DNA of 64,000 nt from Soonwooa sp032078105 (GTDB taxonomy: Bacteria > Bacteroidota > Bacteroidia > Flavobacteriales > Weeksellaceae): NCBI GenBank assembly GCA_046269235.1, contig JBJZOS010000009.1, positions 21,120-85,119 on the forward strand. Direction: 5' to 3'. This document shows, in pieces, positions 19,217 through 27,931 of this stretch. Under the pieces are notes generated by a model that searched no databases, was not told the DNA's origin, and was given only the letters and a program-made list of their open reading frames with translations. Within the stretch, counting starts at the first letter, position 1; each line of letters opens with the position of its first letter. The translations under genes and the position numbers were made by a program.

Positions 19217-19471
19217 TTAATAGAAATACAATGCAAAGTGGTACAATTCATAAAGTGATTGAGCATTCACAACAGCAAAGCCTACAAAGAATAATAGAAA
19301 AATACTAGTAAACAAAATAAAAAAGGACGTTGACAAGCCATAGCCTTCTTTTTCTCCTTTAAAAAAATAATAAAATAAAATTGGCAAAACACAAGTCGTA
19401 AACACATAAGAATCAAAAGTAAACGTAGCAGCAAACTCCCACCAAAAGTCATGAAGAATCCAGTCGATCAA
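19217..19471 (-). CDS. Possible small membrane protein between nusG and rplK
   Basis: An open frame of 84 codons with no recognised family. It begins IDWILHDFWWEF, has two hydrophobic spans (about 27-37 and 46-68) and a short charged loop GEKEGYG between them. The only available start is TTG, because an in-frame TAG lies four codons upstream. Aromatic-rich membrane composition in an AT-rich gap argues for a real gene, but the start codon and small size leave doubt. It lies downstream of the nusG terminator and upstream of the rplK promoter. Confidence 0.4.
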   Translation of the reverse strand: MIDWILHDFWWEFAATFTFDSYVFTTCVLPILFYYFFKGEKEGYGLSTSFFILFTSIFLLFFVGFAVVNAQSLYELYHFALYFY

Positions 19472-19836
19472 AGAAAATTTCTAAATCTTAAACCACAAAT
19501 CTGATTAAAAGTTCGTAAAATGAATTAATTCTGAATACTTAATAAAGTGGAACAAATCGTCACTAAAACAGCAGAAAGTGTTTCAACACTGTAAGCATTC
19601 AACAACAACTTAAGAATTTTAGAAATAAGTTCAAGTAAAGGTGTCGCACAAAACTTGTGTCATGCCAAACATTATCAAATCCGAAATACAGGTCGGATAT
19701 AATTAGCATGGTAAACCAATCAAGTCTTAAGACCATAACACTAGCCAATTGACATATAAAAAGTCTAAATAATTAATACAATATAACCACCGTACTTACG
19801 AAAGTCTTTATCAGAATTAATGTCTGAATTGAACAT
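19472..19836. other. Gap with no recognised gene (365 bases)
   Basis: Between the small membrane ORF and the nusG terminator. Both strands are full of stops, with no tRNA, no strong hairpin and no protein similarity that I can recognise. It could hold the promoter of the small ORF or a decayed gene. Confidence 0.5.
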
Positions 19837-19864
19837 AAAAAAAAAACCACTCGATTGAGTGGTT
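19837..19864 (-). terminator. Terminator after nusG
   Basis: On the minus strand AACCACTC and GAGTGGTT form an 8-bp stem with a 4-base loop, followed by about 10 T. It separates the secE-nusG transcript from rplK. Confidence 0.9.
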
Positions 19865-19884
19865 TCAAATATAGTATAAATTTT

Positions 19885-20430
19885 TTATCCTACTTTTTCT
19901 ACTTGTACGAAGCTAAGTTCCATTGGAGTCTTACGACCAAATATCATAACGGACACCTCAAGTTTTTTCTTCTCTTCAAGAATTCTTTCGATGGTACCAT
20001 TAAATCCATTGAAAGGACCATCGATAACTTTCACATTCTCTCCAACTACGTAAGGAATCTCAAGATCTGTTGCAAATTCTGACAACTCATCCATCTTACC
20101 TAACATTCTGTTAACCTCAGATTTTCTCATCGGTACGGGATCTCCACCTTTAGTTAAACTTAAGAAAGAAATAACCCCCGGAATATTTTTGATAATGTGA
20201 GGAACCTCACCTACTAAATCCGCTTCTACCATTAGATAACCTGGATAGTAAGGTCTTTCTTTCGGAACCTTTTTTCCATTTCTAATTAAGATAACTTTCT
20301 CCATTGGGATAACGACCTGAGTAACATAAGACTCCATGTTAAGTCTTCTCATTTCGTTCTCAATATAGCTCTTAACTTTATTTTCCTGCCCGCTGATTGC
20401 TTTCAGCACATACCATTTCAACTCACCCAT
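19885..20430 (-). CDS. nusG: Transcription termination/antitermination protein NusG
   Basis: 181 residues. The N-terminal NGN domain begins ELKWYVLKAISGQENKVKSY, and the C-terminal KOW domain contains GENVKVIDGPFNGFNGTIE. NusG binds RNA polymerase and links it to Rho or the ribosome. It starts 11 bases after secE on the same strand and is followed by a strong terminator rather than running into rplK. Confidence 0.98.
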   Translation of the reverse strand: MGELKWYVLKAISGQENKVKSYIENEMRRLNMESYVTQVVIPMEKVILIRNGKKVPKERPYYPGYLMVEADLVGEVPHIIKNIPGVISFLSLTKGGDPVPMRKSEVNRMLGKMDELSEFATDLEIPYVVGENVKVIDGPFNGFNGTIERILEEKKKLEVSVMIFGRKTPMELSFVQVEKVG

Positions 20431-20441
20431 CGCAGAAAACC

Positions 20442-20648
20442 TTAGTTAAATATATTAATTAAAGAAGATACAAAATTCTTAATTGTCGTACTAAACAAAG
20501 TATCTACACCGAATGTAAACATCGCAAGAATAACAGTTGATATTGCAACTACGATAGTTGAAGATTGCAAATCAGGCCAATTTGGCCACTCTACCTTATC
20601 TTTAAACTCTGTGTAAGAACCTTTCAAAAAATCAATTAGCGAACTCAT
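20442..20648 (-). CDS. secE: Preprotein translocase subunit SecE
   Basis: 68 residues, the short single-span form of SecE. The amphipathic segment SYTEFKDKVEWPNWPDLQSS precedes one membrane helix (about 31-50). It is the essential gamma subunit of SecYEG in the inner membrane. It sits between tRNA-Trp (14 bases upstream) and nusG, its usual place. Confidence 0.96.
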   Translation of the reverse strand: MSSLIDFLKGSYTEFKDKVEWPNWPDLQSSTIVVAISTVILAMFTFGVDTLFSTTIKNFVSSLINIFN

Positions 20649-20662
20649 AAAATTCTTATTAG

Positions 20663-20733
20663 CACGGGCACAAGGATTCGAACCCTGATCAACGGTTTTG
20701 GAGACCGGTATCCTACCATTGGACGATGCCCGT
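20663..20733 (-). tRNA. tRNA-Trp (CCA anticodon)
   Basis: A cloverleaf on the minus strand: acceptor arms ACGGGCA and TGCCCGT, anticodon loop CTCCAAA, T loop TTCGAAT, discriminator G as expected for Trp. The CCA end is not encoded. One C-T mismatch closes the anticodon stem. It lies between tuf and secE, directly after the tuf hairpin. Confidence 0.95.
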
Positions 20734-20735
20734 AG

Positions 20736-20771
20736 ATTAAAAAGTTCCGTAAGCTTCCTTACGGAACTTTT
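20736..20771 (-). terminator. Hairpin between tuf and tRNA-Trp
   Basis: A 14-bp perfect stem (AAAAGTTCCGTAAG with CTTACGGAACTTTT, 4-base loop) followed by a T run on the minus strand. The mature tRNA-Trp starts only a few bases later. It looks like a terminator of tuf, yet no promoter fits between it and tRNA-Trp, so it may be a partial terminator or a processing site. Confidence 0.75.
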
Positions 20772-20785
20772 ATATATTTTCGATA

Positions 20786-21973
20786 TTAGTCGATAATTTC
20801 AGTTACCTGACCAGCACCAACTGTTCTACCACCTTCTCTGATCGCAAATCTAAGACCTACGTTAAGAGCGATTGGTTGTAACAATTCTACTGTAATAGTT
20901 AAGTTATCACCAGGCATTACCATCTCAACACCTTCTGGTAAGAAGATCTCACCTGTAACGTCAGTTGTTCTTACGTAGAACTGAGGACGGTATTTGTTAT
21001 GGAATGGTGTGTGACGACCACCTTCTTCTTTAGAAAGGATATAAACCTCTGCTTTGAATTTTTTGTGTGGTGTTACTGAATCTTTCTTAGCGATTACCAT
21101 ACCTCTCTTGATGTCAGTTTTTTCAATACCTCTCAACAATAGACCTACGTTATCACCAGCTTCACCTCTATCTAGGATCTTTCTGAACATCTCAACCCCT
21201 GTAATTGTAGAAGTTAATTTTTCATCACCCATACCAACGATATCAACTGGATCACCAGTGTTGATAACACCAGCCTCGATTCTACCAGTTGCTACAGTAC
21301 CTCTACCTGTAATAGAGAATACGTCTTCGATTGGCATCAAGAATGGTTTATCTTGATCTCTTACTGGTTGCTCGATCCAAGTATCAACAGCAGCCATTAA
21401 TTCTTCAACAGTTGCAACCCATTTTGGTTCACCGTTAAGTGCACCTAGAGCAGAACCTTGGATAACTGGAGAGTTATCACCATCATATTCGTAAGAAGAC
21501 AATAAGTCTCTTAATTCTAATTCAACAAGCTCTAAAAGCTCAGCATCGTCAACCATGTCAACTTTGTTCATGAATACAACGATTCTAGGAACGTTAACCT
21601 GACGACAAAGAAGAATATGCTCTCTAGTTTGAGGCATTGGACCATCTGTTGCAGCACATACTAAGATTGCTCCATCCATTTGAGCAGCACCAGTTACCAT
21701 GTTCTTAACATAGTCGGCGTGACCTGGACAGTCAACGTGAGCGTAGTGACGGTTTTCAGTTTCGTATTCAATGTGTGCAGTATTGATAGTAATACCTCTT
21801 TCTTTTTCTTCTGGTGCAGAGTCAATCGCAGAGAAATCTCTTTTCTCAGCAAGACCTTTATCAGCTAATACTTTACTGATCGCAGCAGTTAAAGTAGTTT
21901 TACCATGGTCAACGTGACCAATAGTACCAATGTTCAAGTGGGGTTTGTTACGATTAAACGTTTCCTTTGCCAT
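20786..21973 (-). CDS. tuf: Elongation factor Tu
   Basis: 395 residues, full length. GTPase motifs: GHVDHGKTT, DCPGHADY and NKVDM. The switch region RGITINTAHIEYE and the C-terminal barrel domains are complete. It delivers aminoacyl-tRNA to the ribosome. In the ancestral order it follows tRNA-Thr directly; here a block of about 9 kb lies between, and tuf has a candidate promoter of its own 43-69 bases upstream. Confidence 0.99.
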   Translation of the reverse strand: MAKETFNRNKPHLNIGTIGHVDHGKTTLTAAISKVLADKGLAEKRDFSAIDSAPEEKERGITINTAHIEYETENRHYAHVDCPGHADYVKNMVTGAAQMDGAILVCAATDGPMPQTREHILLCRQVNVPRIVVFMNKVDMVDDAELLELVELELRDLLSSYEYDGDNSPVIQGSALGALNGEPKWVATVEELMAAVDTWIEQPVRDQDKPFLMPIEDVFSITGRGTVATGRIEAGVINTGDPVDIVGMGDEKLTSTITGVEMFRKILDRGEAGDNVGLLLRGIEKTDIKRGMVIAKKDSVTPHKKFKAEVYILSKEEGGRHTPFHNKYRPQFYVRTTDVTGEIFLPEGVEMVMPGDNLTITVELLQPIALNVGLRFAIREGGRTVGAGQVTEIID

Positions 21974-22015
21974 GACTTTAATATTTAATTATTTACAATT
22001 CAATTTTTAGGTGTG

Positions 22016-22042
22016 CAAATATAGTGATTTTTTTAATACCAA
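22016..22042 (-). promoter_or_regulatory. Candidate tuf promoter
   Basis: The minus strand has TATATTTG (22,016-22,023), a match to the -7 element, with a TTG 16 bases upstream instead of the usual 19. It would give a leader of roughly 35-40 bases for tuf. Confidence 0.45.
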
Positions 22043-22157
22043 AATATTTTTTGATATTTTTTTTAAAAATTCACCAACATTTATACCTATCTATTTTTCA
22101 GTTGCAAATTTACAAAAAAAATTCACTTTCGGAAACTTATTATTAATTAGTTCAAAA

Positions 22158-25100
22158 TTATTCAAAAGATATTTCTTTTTTATCTCTATTAAACATCCAA
22201 AATATGATCGGAAATATCAACAAGGTTAACAGTGTAGCTGTTATCAAACCTCCGATAATAACAATAGCTAAAGGTTTTTGAGACTCCGATCCAATACCTG
22301 TTGACAAAGCAGCTGGCAATAATCCAATCGATGCCATCATAGCGGTCATCACCACGGGACGCGTCCTAACTTTAACACCTTGGATAATGGAATCCTCCAA
22401 ACTTAATCCCAACTTGACGTTATGATGAAACTCAGTTATTAAAATCACTCCATTTTGAATACAAATCCCAAGCAAGGCGATCATCCCAACACCAGCAGAA
22501 ATCCCGAAATTAATATTGGTAAAATGTAATGCCAAAATCCCACCAATTAAGGCAAAAGGAACATTGGCTAATACCAACAACGAATCTTTTATATTTCCAA
22601 ATAAAATGAACAGCAAAAAGAAAATCATTATAAAACTAATAGGCACCACTTGTCCAAGTCTGTGCGTCGCACGTTGTTGATTTTCGAACTGCCCTGTCCA
22701 GCTAACCGAATAGCCTTCTGGCAAATTGATGTCAGCAACTTTCTTTTGTGCATCGGCGATGGTACTTCCCAAATCACGATTGCGGATAGAAAATTTAACC
22801 CCGATATACCGTTTAATATCATCTCTGTAGATAAAGGCCGCACCATTATCCTTCTCGATAGTAGAAATTTCTTTTAACGGAATTTTAGAACCATCTTGCG
22901 TCGGTACCATCAACGATGCGATATCGGTTTCGTTCTTTCGATAGTCTTCGGAGTAACGTAATCTAATCGGGAATTTTTTTTCACCGTCAAACATTTCGGA
23001 AGCTGTTTTCCCACCGAAAGCCATTTCTAAAACCGCTTGCGCATCCGATGCCATCACACCGTAAGCAGCCATCTTGTTACGGTCTAGCACCACAACAACT
23101 TCTGGTTGTCCTATATTTTTGATAATTCCTGCATCTTTAACGCCATCAACATTTTCAATCGATTTTAAAACCTCATCTGCCAAACGATCCAATGTCTTAA
23201 GATTATCACCATAGATTTTAATACCATTTTCAGCTTTAAAACCGGCAACCGCTTCAGCAACATTATCAGAAATCGGCTGAGAATAATTAAATGTTATCCC
23301 TTGATAATTTCTAAGCTTAGCATCAATTTCTTCAATAAGTTCGTCGTAAGTTATCTTTCGCTTCCACTGTTCGCGCGGCGCGAGATTAACCGCAAACTGC
23401 ACGAATCCAAAACCATTAGGATCGGTCCCATCTGTACTACGTCCTGTTTGCGCCAAAACGCCTGTCACTTCCGAAAAGCTCATGATAACTTTTTTAAGCC
23501 CGTCCGCTGTTTTAAGAGATTCCTTAAGCGAAGAACTCATCGGCATCTCTGCAGTTATCCATAACGAACCTTCATTAAGTTGCGGAAGAAATTCGGTGCC
23601 GAGAAATTTTGCAGAAAATAAAACACTTCCCAAAATACCTAGCGCAACGATGATACTTTTCTTCTTATTTTTAAAAGTGAAAGAAAATCCTGCCAATACA
23701 ATTCGATCCCAAAAATTAACAAACGGATTGTTTTTTTCTTTTACCTTCTTATTTAAAAGTAAATGTGATAAAACCGGCACTAAGGTCAATGTAAAAAGTA
23801 GCGCACCCAACAACGCAAATCCTAAAGTATAAGCTAAAGGCGAAAACATTTTGCCTTCCACTTTCTGGAATGCAAAAATGGGCAGTAAAGACGTGATGAT
23901 AATCAATTTTGAAAAGAAGATTGCTTTTCCAAGTCCAGTTCCGGTTTGTTTAATCCAACCGCCCTTTGCCATTTTGTTAAAACGATTCATACCATATTGA
24001 TGAGCACGATGGTCGAGCATTACAAAAAGCCCTTCCACCATGACGACGGCGCCATCGATGATAATCCCGAAATCGACTGCACCCAGCGATAAAAGATTGG
24101 CGCTCATCCCTACGAGATTAAGACACAGAAACGCAAACAACAATGACAACGGAATAATAATCGATACGATAAAGGTCGTTCGCCAGTCTGCCATAAAAAT
24201 AAAAACAATAACGGTTACCAAAATGATCCCTTCGATAAGGTTATGCATCACTGTTTTTGTTGTAAAATCCATAAGGTCATCGCGATCGTAGAATGTCACC
24301 ATCTTCACTCCTTTTGGAAGAATGTTTTCGTTAAGTTCTTTAATTTTTGCTTTGACACCGGCCAGAACTTCGCGCGGATTTTCACCTTTTCTCATCACGA
24401 CAATTCCTTCGACCGTATCTGGATCACGGTTAAGTGACACCTGCCCTACTCGCGGCAATGACGACTCGTGGACTTCTGCAATATATTTAACCAAAACTGG
24501 ATTTCCATTATTATTCTGAATGCTAATATTCTCGATATCTTCAATCGATTTTGCAAGTCCAATCCCACGAACAACATAAGCTTGACCATTTTTTTCGATC
24601 ACGTCGCCACCGACATTCAGGTTACTTTGCGTGACCGCATCATAAACTTGTAGTGGCGTCAGATTATATTTATCCAAACGTCGTGGATCGACACTCAGCT
24701 CATAGACTTTCTCTTGACCACCAAAAACATTGATGTCCGCAACACCAGGAACGCCGCGCAGCGCGCGATCAATGACCCAATTCTGAAGCGTTAATAATTC
24801 TCGAGAATCTTTAGTTTCACTTTCTAAAGTATATCTAAATATCTCCCCCGTTGGTCCATAGGGCGGCTGCACTTCGGGATCGACTTCATTGGGAAGACTA
24901 ACGGTCCGAAGTTGATTGTTGACTTGACTCCGCGCAAAGATGTCATCTACGCCGTCATCAAAAAGAATTTTGACAATGGAAAGTCCAAACATTGTTGTAC
25001 TTCGGACGCTTGTTTTTCTCTGAACCGAGCTCATCGCAAGCTCAACAGGTGTTGTCACAAAACGCTCCACCTCTTCTGCGCTTCGACCATTCCATTGGGT

Positions 25101-25259
25101 AATGATGACAATCTGTGTATTGGTCACATCAGGAAATGCTTCAATCGGCATATTTTTAAAACTGATAAAACCAGCGACTGCCAAAATAGCAACCCAAATA
25201 AAGGTGAAGGCTTTATTCTTTAATGAAAATGAAATTATATTTTTAATGAGTTTGTTCAT
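22158..25259 (-). CDS. Heavy-metal efflux RND pump, CzcA/CusA family
   Basis: About 1033 residues, an inner-membrane proton-driven transporter of the HME-RND type. The start is set at the Met of MNKLIKNIISFSLKN; the frame is open further upstream, but this is the family start. The first helix, FPDVTNTQIVIITQWNG and the fourth-helix motif DFGIIIDGAVVMVEG are present. Asp, Asp and Glu in that motif are those of CzcA-like pumps for divalent ions (Zn, Co, Cd, Ni), not the copper/silver CusA pattern. It is the last of three pump genes, 118 bases after the adaptor. Confidence 0.95.
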   Translation of the reverse strand: MNKLIKNIISFSLKNKAFTFIWVAILAVAGFISFKNMPIEAFPDVTNTQIVIITQWNGRSAEEVERFVTTPVELAMSSVQRKTSVRSTTMFGLSIVKILFDDGVDDIFARSQVNNQLRTVSLPNEVDPEVQPPYGPTGEIFRYTLESETKDSRELLTLQNWVIDRALRGVPGVADINVFGGQEKVYELSVDPRRLDKYNLTPLQVYDAVTQSNLNVGGDVIEKNGQAYVVRGIGLAKSIEDIENISIQNNNGNPVLVKYIAEVHESSLPRVGQVSLNRDPDTVEGIVVMRKGENPREVLAGVKAKIKELNENILPKGVKMVTFYDRDDLMDFTTKTVMHNLIEGIILVTVIVFIFMADWRTTFIVSIIIPLSLLFAFLCLNLVGMSANLLSLGAVDFGIIIDGAVVMVEGLFVMLDHRAHQYGMNRFNKMAKGGWIKQTGTGLGKAIFFSKLIIITSLLPIFAFQKVEGKMFSPLAYTLGFALLGALLFTLTLVPVLSHLLLNKKVKEKNNPFVNFWDRIVLAGFSFTFKNKKKSIIVALGILGSVLFSAKFLGTEFLPQLNEGSLWITAEMPMSSSLKESLKTADGLKKVIMSFSEVTGVLAQTGRSTDGTDPNGFGFVQFAVNLAPREQWKRKITYDELIEEIDAKLRNYQGITFNYSQPISDNVAEAVAGFKAENGIKIYGDNLKTLDRLADEVLKSIENVDGVKDAGIIKNIGQPEVVVVLDRNKMAAYGVMASDAQAVLEMAFGGKTASEMFDGEKKFPIRLRYSEDYRKNETDIASLMVPTQDGSKIPLKEISTIEKDNGAAFIYRDDIKRYIGVKFSIRNRDLGSTIADAQKKVADINLPEGYSVSWTGQFENQQRATHRLGQVVPISFIMIFFLLFILFGNIKDSLLVLANVPFALIGGILALHFTNINFGISAGVGMIALLGICIQNGVILITEFHHNVKLGLSLEDSIIQGVKVRTRPVVMTAMMASIGLLPAALSTGIGSESQKPLAIVIIGGLITATLLTLLIFPIIFWMFNRDKKEISFE

Positions 25260-25377
25260 AATAATTTTTTGAAAGTTTTCAGAAATGTTGGTCCGTAGCA
25301 TCCTACACAATTAGAAGTAATTGCTCTAAATGCTTTCAAACAAAGGGAAAAATGAAAAGAAAGTTTAAATCAAATTT

Positions 25378-26463
25378 CTAAACAATTAATGATCGATAGA
25401 TTAAGAGCTGGTTATTAGTGATCACTTCTTCGCCTTCGGACACACCTTCGGAAATGTAGGTAACGTCGCCAACTTGTTTAAGAATTTTAACCTCTTTGAC
25501 TTTGATATTAGTTCTTGATTTAAAAACGACAACGAAATATCGATTGTCGTCATAAATCACCGCCTTGGACGGAATCGCAAGTGCAGTCGTACTATCAGTA
25601 GATGTTACTTTGACTGTCGCTTTACTATCCGGAATAAGTAGTCCGTCCGCATTATCCAAAATGACTTTGGCTTGCATCGCATTGGTATTTGGATCAATGA
25701 TTTTAAAAATCTTATCAATTTTACCATAGAAGGTTTTATCAGGATATGTCAAAGTCGAAACTTCGGCTTTCATACCCAAATGGATTTTATTAATATCAGC
25801 TTCATTAATGTTCATAATTGCCCAAACTTTTTTGGTGTTCGCCACATCAAAAATATTGTCACTTCTGTCGCTGCGTAGTTGCATATCCTTATTGATATCT
25901 TTATGAACAATGTAACCGCTAATCGGTGCCAGTACAGAATATATATTTCCTTTTTTAACATTGTAAACTGTACTAACCGCGTTAGCACGTTGCATTTGGT
26001 CTTGTGCTTTTTTCACTTGACTTTTGGCTTCGAGCACATCTTTTTCGGTGGTGAGTTTGCCTTCGTACATTTCTTTAGCCACTCGCAGATTATTTTGTGC
26101 CACCACCAAATCGGTTTTAGCATCGCTAACATCCTTCTGAACTTCTGCAAGCTCTGTACTTCTAATGGTCGCTAACACTTGACCTTTTCGGACATAATCG
26201 CCAAGCTCCACATTAACACTCAACACATTACCGCCAACCAATGGAAATACGTCGATGTAATTATTTTTGTCAGCTGCAATTTTTCCAAAAAAACTGATCT
26301 CGTTTTCTATAAATTTCTTTTCAACTTTTGCGAATGTGGTGGTTGCATACATTGTATTACTAAGTTCAAATCCTTTCTGTATCGGCGCTTTGACATCTTT
26401 CTCGTTTTTAGAACAAGAAAAAAGACCCATAACAACCGTTGGAATAATGATTAAATTTTTCAT
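25378..26463 (-). CDS. RND efflux periplasmic adaptor lipoprotein (CzcB-like)
   Basis: 361 residues. The N-terminus carries a lipobox (VMGLFSC), so it is probably an acylated membrane-fusion protein. Beta-barrel/lipoyl halves (VFPLVGGNVLSVNVELGDYVRKGQVLATI and later YSVLAPISGYIVHKDI) flank an alpha-helical hairpin at about 105-160. It joins the inner-membrane pump to the outer-membrane channel. No His- or Met-rich metal-binding tail is present. The start is 2 bases after the stop of the channel gene, so the genes are translationally close. Confidence 0.93.
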   Translation of the reverse strand: MKNLIIIPTVVMGLFSCSKNEKDVKAPIQKGFELSNTMYATTTFAKVEKKFIENEISFFGKIAADKNNYIDVFPLVGGNVLSVNVELGDYVRKGQVLATIRSTELAEVQKDVSDAKTDLVVAQNNLRVAKEMYEGKLTTEKDVLEAKSQVKKAQDQMQRANAVSTVYNVKKGNIYSVLAPISGYIVHKDINKDMQLRSDRSDNIFDVANTKKVWAIMNINEADINKIHLGMKAEVSTLTYPDKTFYGKIDKIFKIIDPNTNAMQAKVILDNADGLLIPDSKATVKVTSTDSTTALAIPSKAVIYDDNRYFVVVFKSRTNIKVKEVKILKQVGDVTYISEGVSEGEEVITNNQLLIYRSLIV

Positions 26464-26465
26464 GA

Positions 26466-27707
26466 TTAATAGAAAATTTTTGTTTGTACTAATTGATTTA
26501 ATTGCTCGGCAGACAGAATAACTTGCCTTCTTATGTTGTAGAGTTGAAGCATCGTCTCGCGATAACTGTCCATAAAATCGGTGAATTCGATGAGGCTAAT
26601 GTTAGAATTTCTAAAATTCTTCAACATGCCATCATACACAGCGTGTAGATCTTTGATATCTTCCTCGGTAATACTTTTTAATTGGTCGTAGTTATTCTTC
26701 CAAATGTTATAAGACGAAGCGACTTGTGTTTCTAAATCCAGTTTTAGAAACTCTGCATTTTTTTGATTTTGTTGAATCACAAGATTCGCTTTATCGACAT
26801 TCCCTTTATTACTTTTCCAAAGCGGAATCGGGATACCAATATTGAGGTTAATTTCATTACGAAAACCCCCACTAATTTGATCCCAAGCCGCACCGATATT
26901 AAGATCTGGCACATTGAGGGACTTCTGCCATTGTGCGTAGAGTTTCGCATGATCTATCAAACGTTGAGCGTATTGATAGTCAGCATTATGAGTGATAGCT
27001 TTGGATTTAATCTGTTCCAAATCATCAGCTGTTGAAAGTTCTAAAAGCTGTAAAGCATCGAGAGATTCGACATCTGGCGTTATATCTTCGAAAATCCCTG
27101 TTAAAACTTTAAGCGTCTTTTGAAGTGCCAATATCTCGTTGTTACCTGCGATTTTATCATTATTCAATTGTATTACGAGGCTTTGTAAACGCACTTTATC
27201 TTTTAAAGAAACATTAGCTTTTTTGACTTGCACATTATAAGCTGCCAAAAGCTCTTCCATGTAACCAAGCTGATATTGCACACTTTCTAGCTTTTTGTTT
27301 TCGAAATAAAGACTAAAAAAAGCGATTCTTAATTGTGCTTTTAGATCAACCAATAATTGATTGAACTGCAACATCGATAATTCTTTATTGGACTTTGCAA
27401 AAGCGATTTCGTTCTTCTTTTTGCCACCAAGAAAAATAAGTTGCGACACGCTCACACTTTTAGAATGGGCAGCATCAACTAATTTTTTGTCCTCAGGATT
27501 GTAGGCATTGACCTGCAAACTTAGCTCGGGTAACGGCCAAATCTTTGACTGTACAATGTCAGCATCTGCCATACTCAGATTGTATTGCTCTGCTAATAGT
27601 TGCAAATTATTTTTCTGAAAGGCGACTTCGCAGTCCGCGAGAGTCATTTTTTGTTGGGCACAGAATAGACCGTTGAACACAAAAATTAAGCTTTTTAAAC
27701 ATCTCAT
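26466..27707 (-). CDS. TolC-family outer-membrane channel (CzcC-like)
   Basis: About 413 residues. The start is set at ATG of MRCLKSLIFVFNGLFCAQ, which makes a proper signal peptide; the longer frame starts with GTG. The mature protein begins MTLADCEVAFQKNNLQLLAEQY, the typical TolC/CzcC first helix, and long alpha-helical stretches with two repeat halves follow. It gives the exit duct of the metal pump. It is the first gene of the pump operon, downstream of the sensor kinase. Confidence 0.92.
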   Translation of the reverse strand: MRCLKSLIFVFNGLFCAQQKMTLADCEVAFQKNNLQLLAEQYNLSMADADIVQSKIWPLPELSLQVNAYNPEDKKLVDAAHSKSVSVSQLIFLGGKKKNEIAFAKSNKELSMLQFNQLLVDLKAQLRIAFFSLYFENKKLESVQYQLGYMEELLAAYNVQVKKANVSLKDKVRLQSLVIQLNNDKIAGNNEILALQKTLKVLTGIFEDITPDVESLDALQLLELSTADDLEQIKSKAITHNADYQYAQRLIDHAKLYAQWQKSLNVPDLNIGAAWDQISGGFRNEINLNIGIPIPLWKSNKGNVDKANLVIQQNQKNAEFLKLDLETQVASSYNIWKNNYDQLKSITEEDIKDLHAVYDGMLKNFRNSNISLIEFTDFMDSYRETMLQLYNIRRQVILSAEQLNQLVQTKIFY

Positions 27708-27931
27708 CTTATAGGCTTTGAGACAAAAGAGCACTTCTCAAATTAAAACCTACTTAAAATTCAATTAAAAAAAAATTAAATTAATTAATTGCAATTAGAC
27801 AAACTAAAATACAATACACTGATTTAAAATCAATTAACATAAAAAATCACACGATTTAAGATGAGTTACTTTTGATAACAGAAACCAGCGTGTTTTTAGA
27901 AAATTTAGAAAAAGTCTAAAAAAATATGGAT

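Noticed and set aside
27860..27890. GTTACTTTTGATAACA upstream of the pump operon, similar to the sulfur operator
   Set aside because: Only part of the 21-bp site is kept, the ends TGTA/TACA are missing and the distance to the start (about 130 bases) differs. Probably chance.
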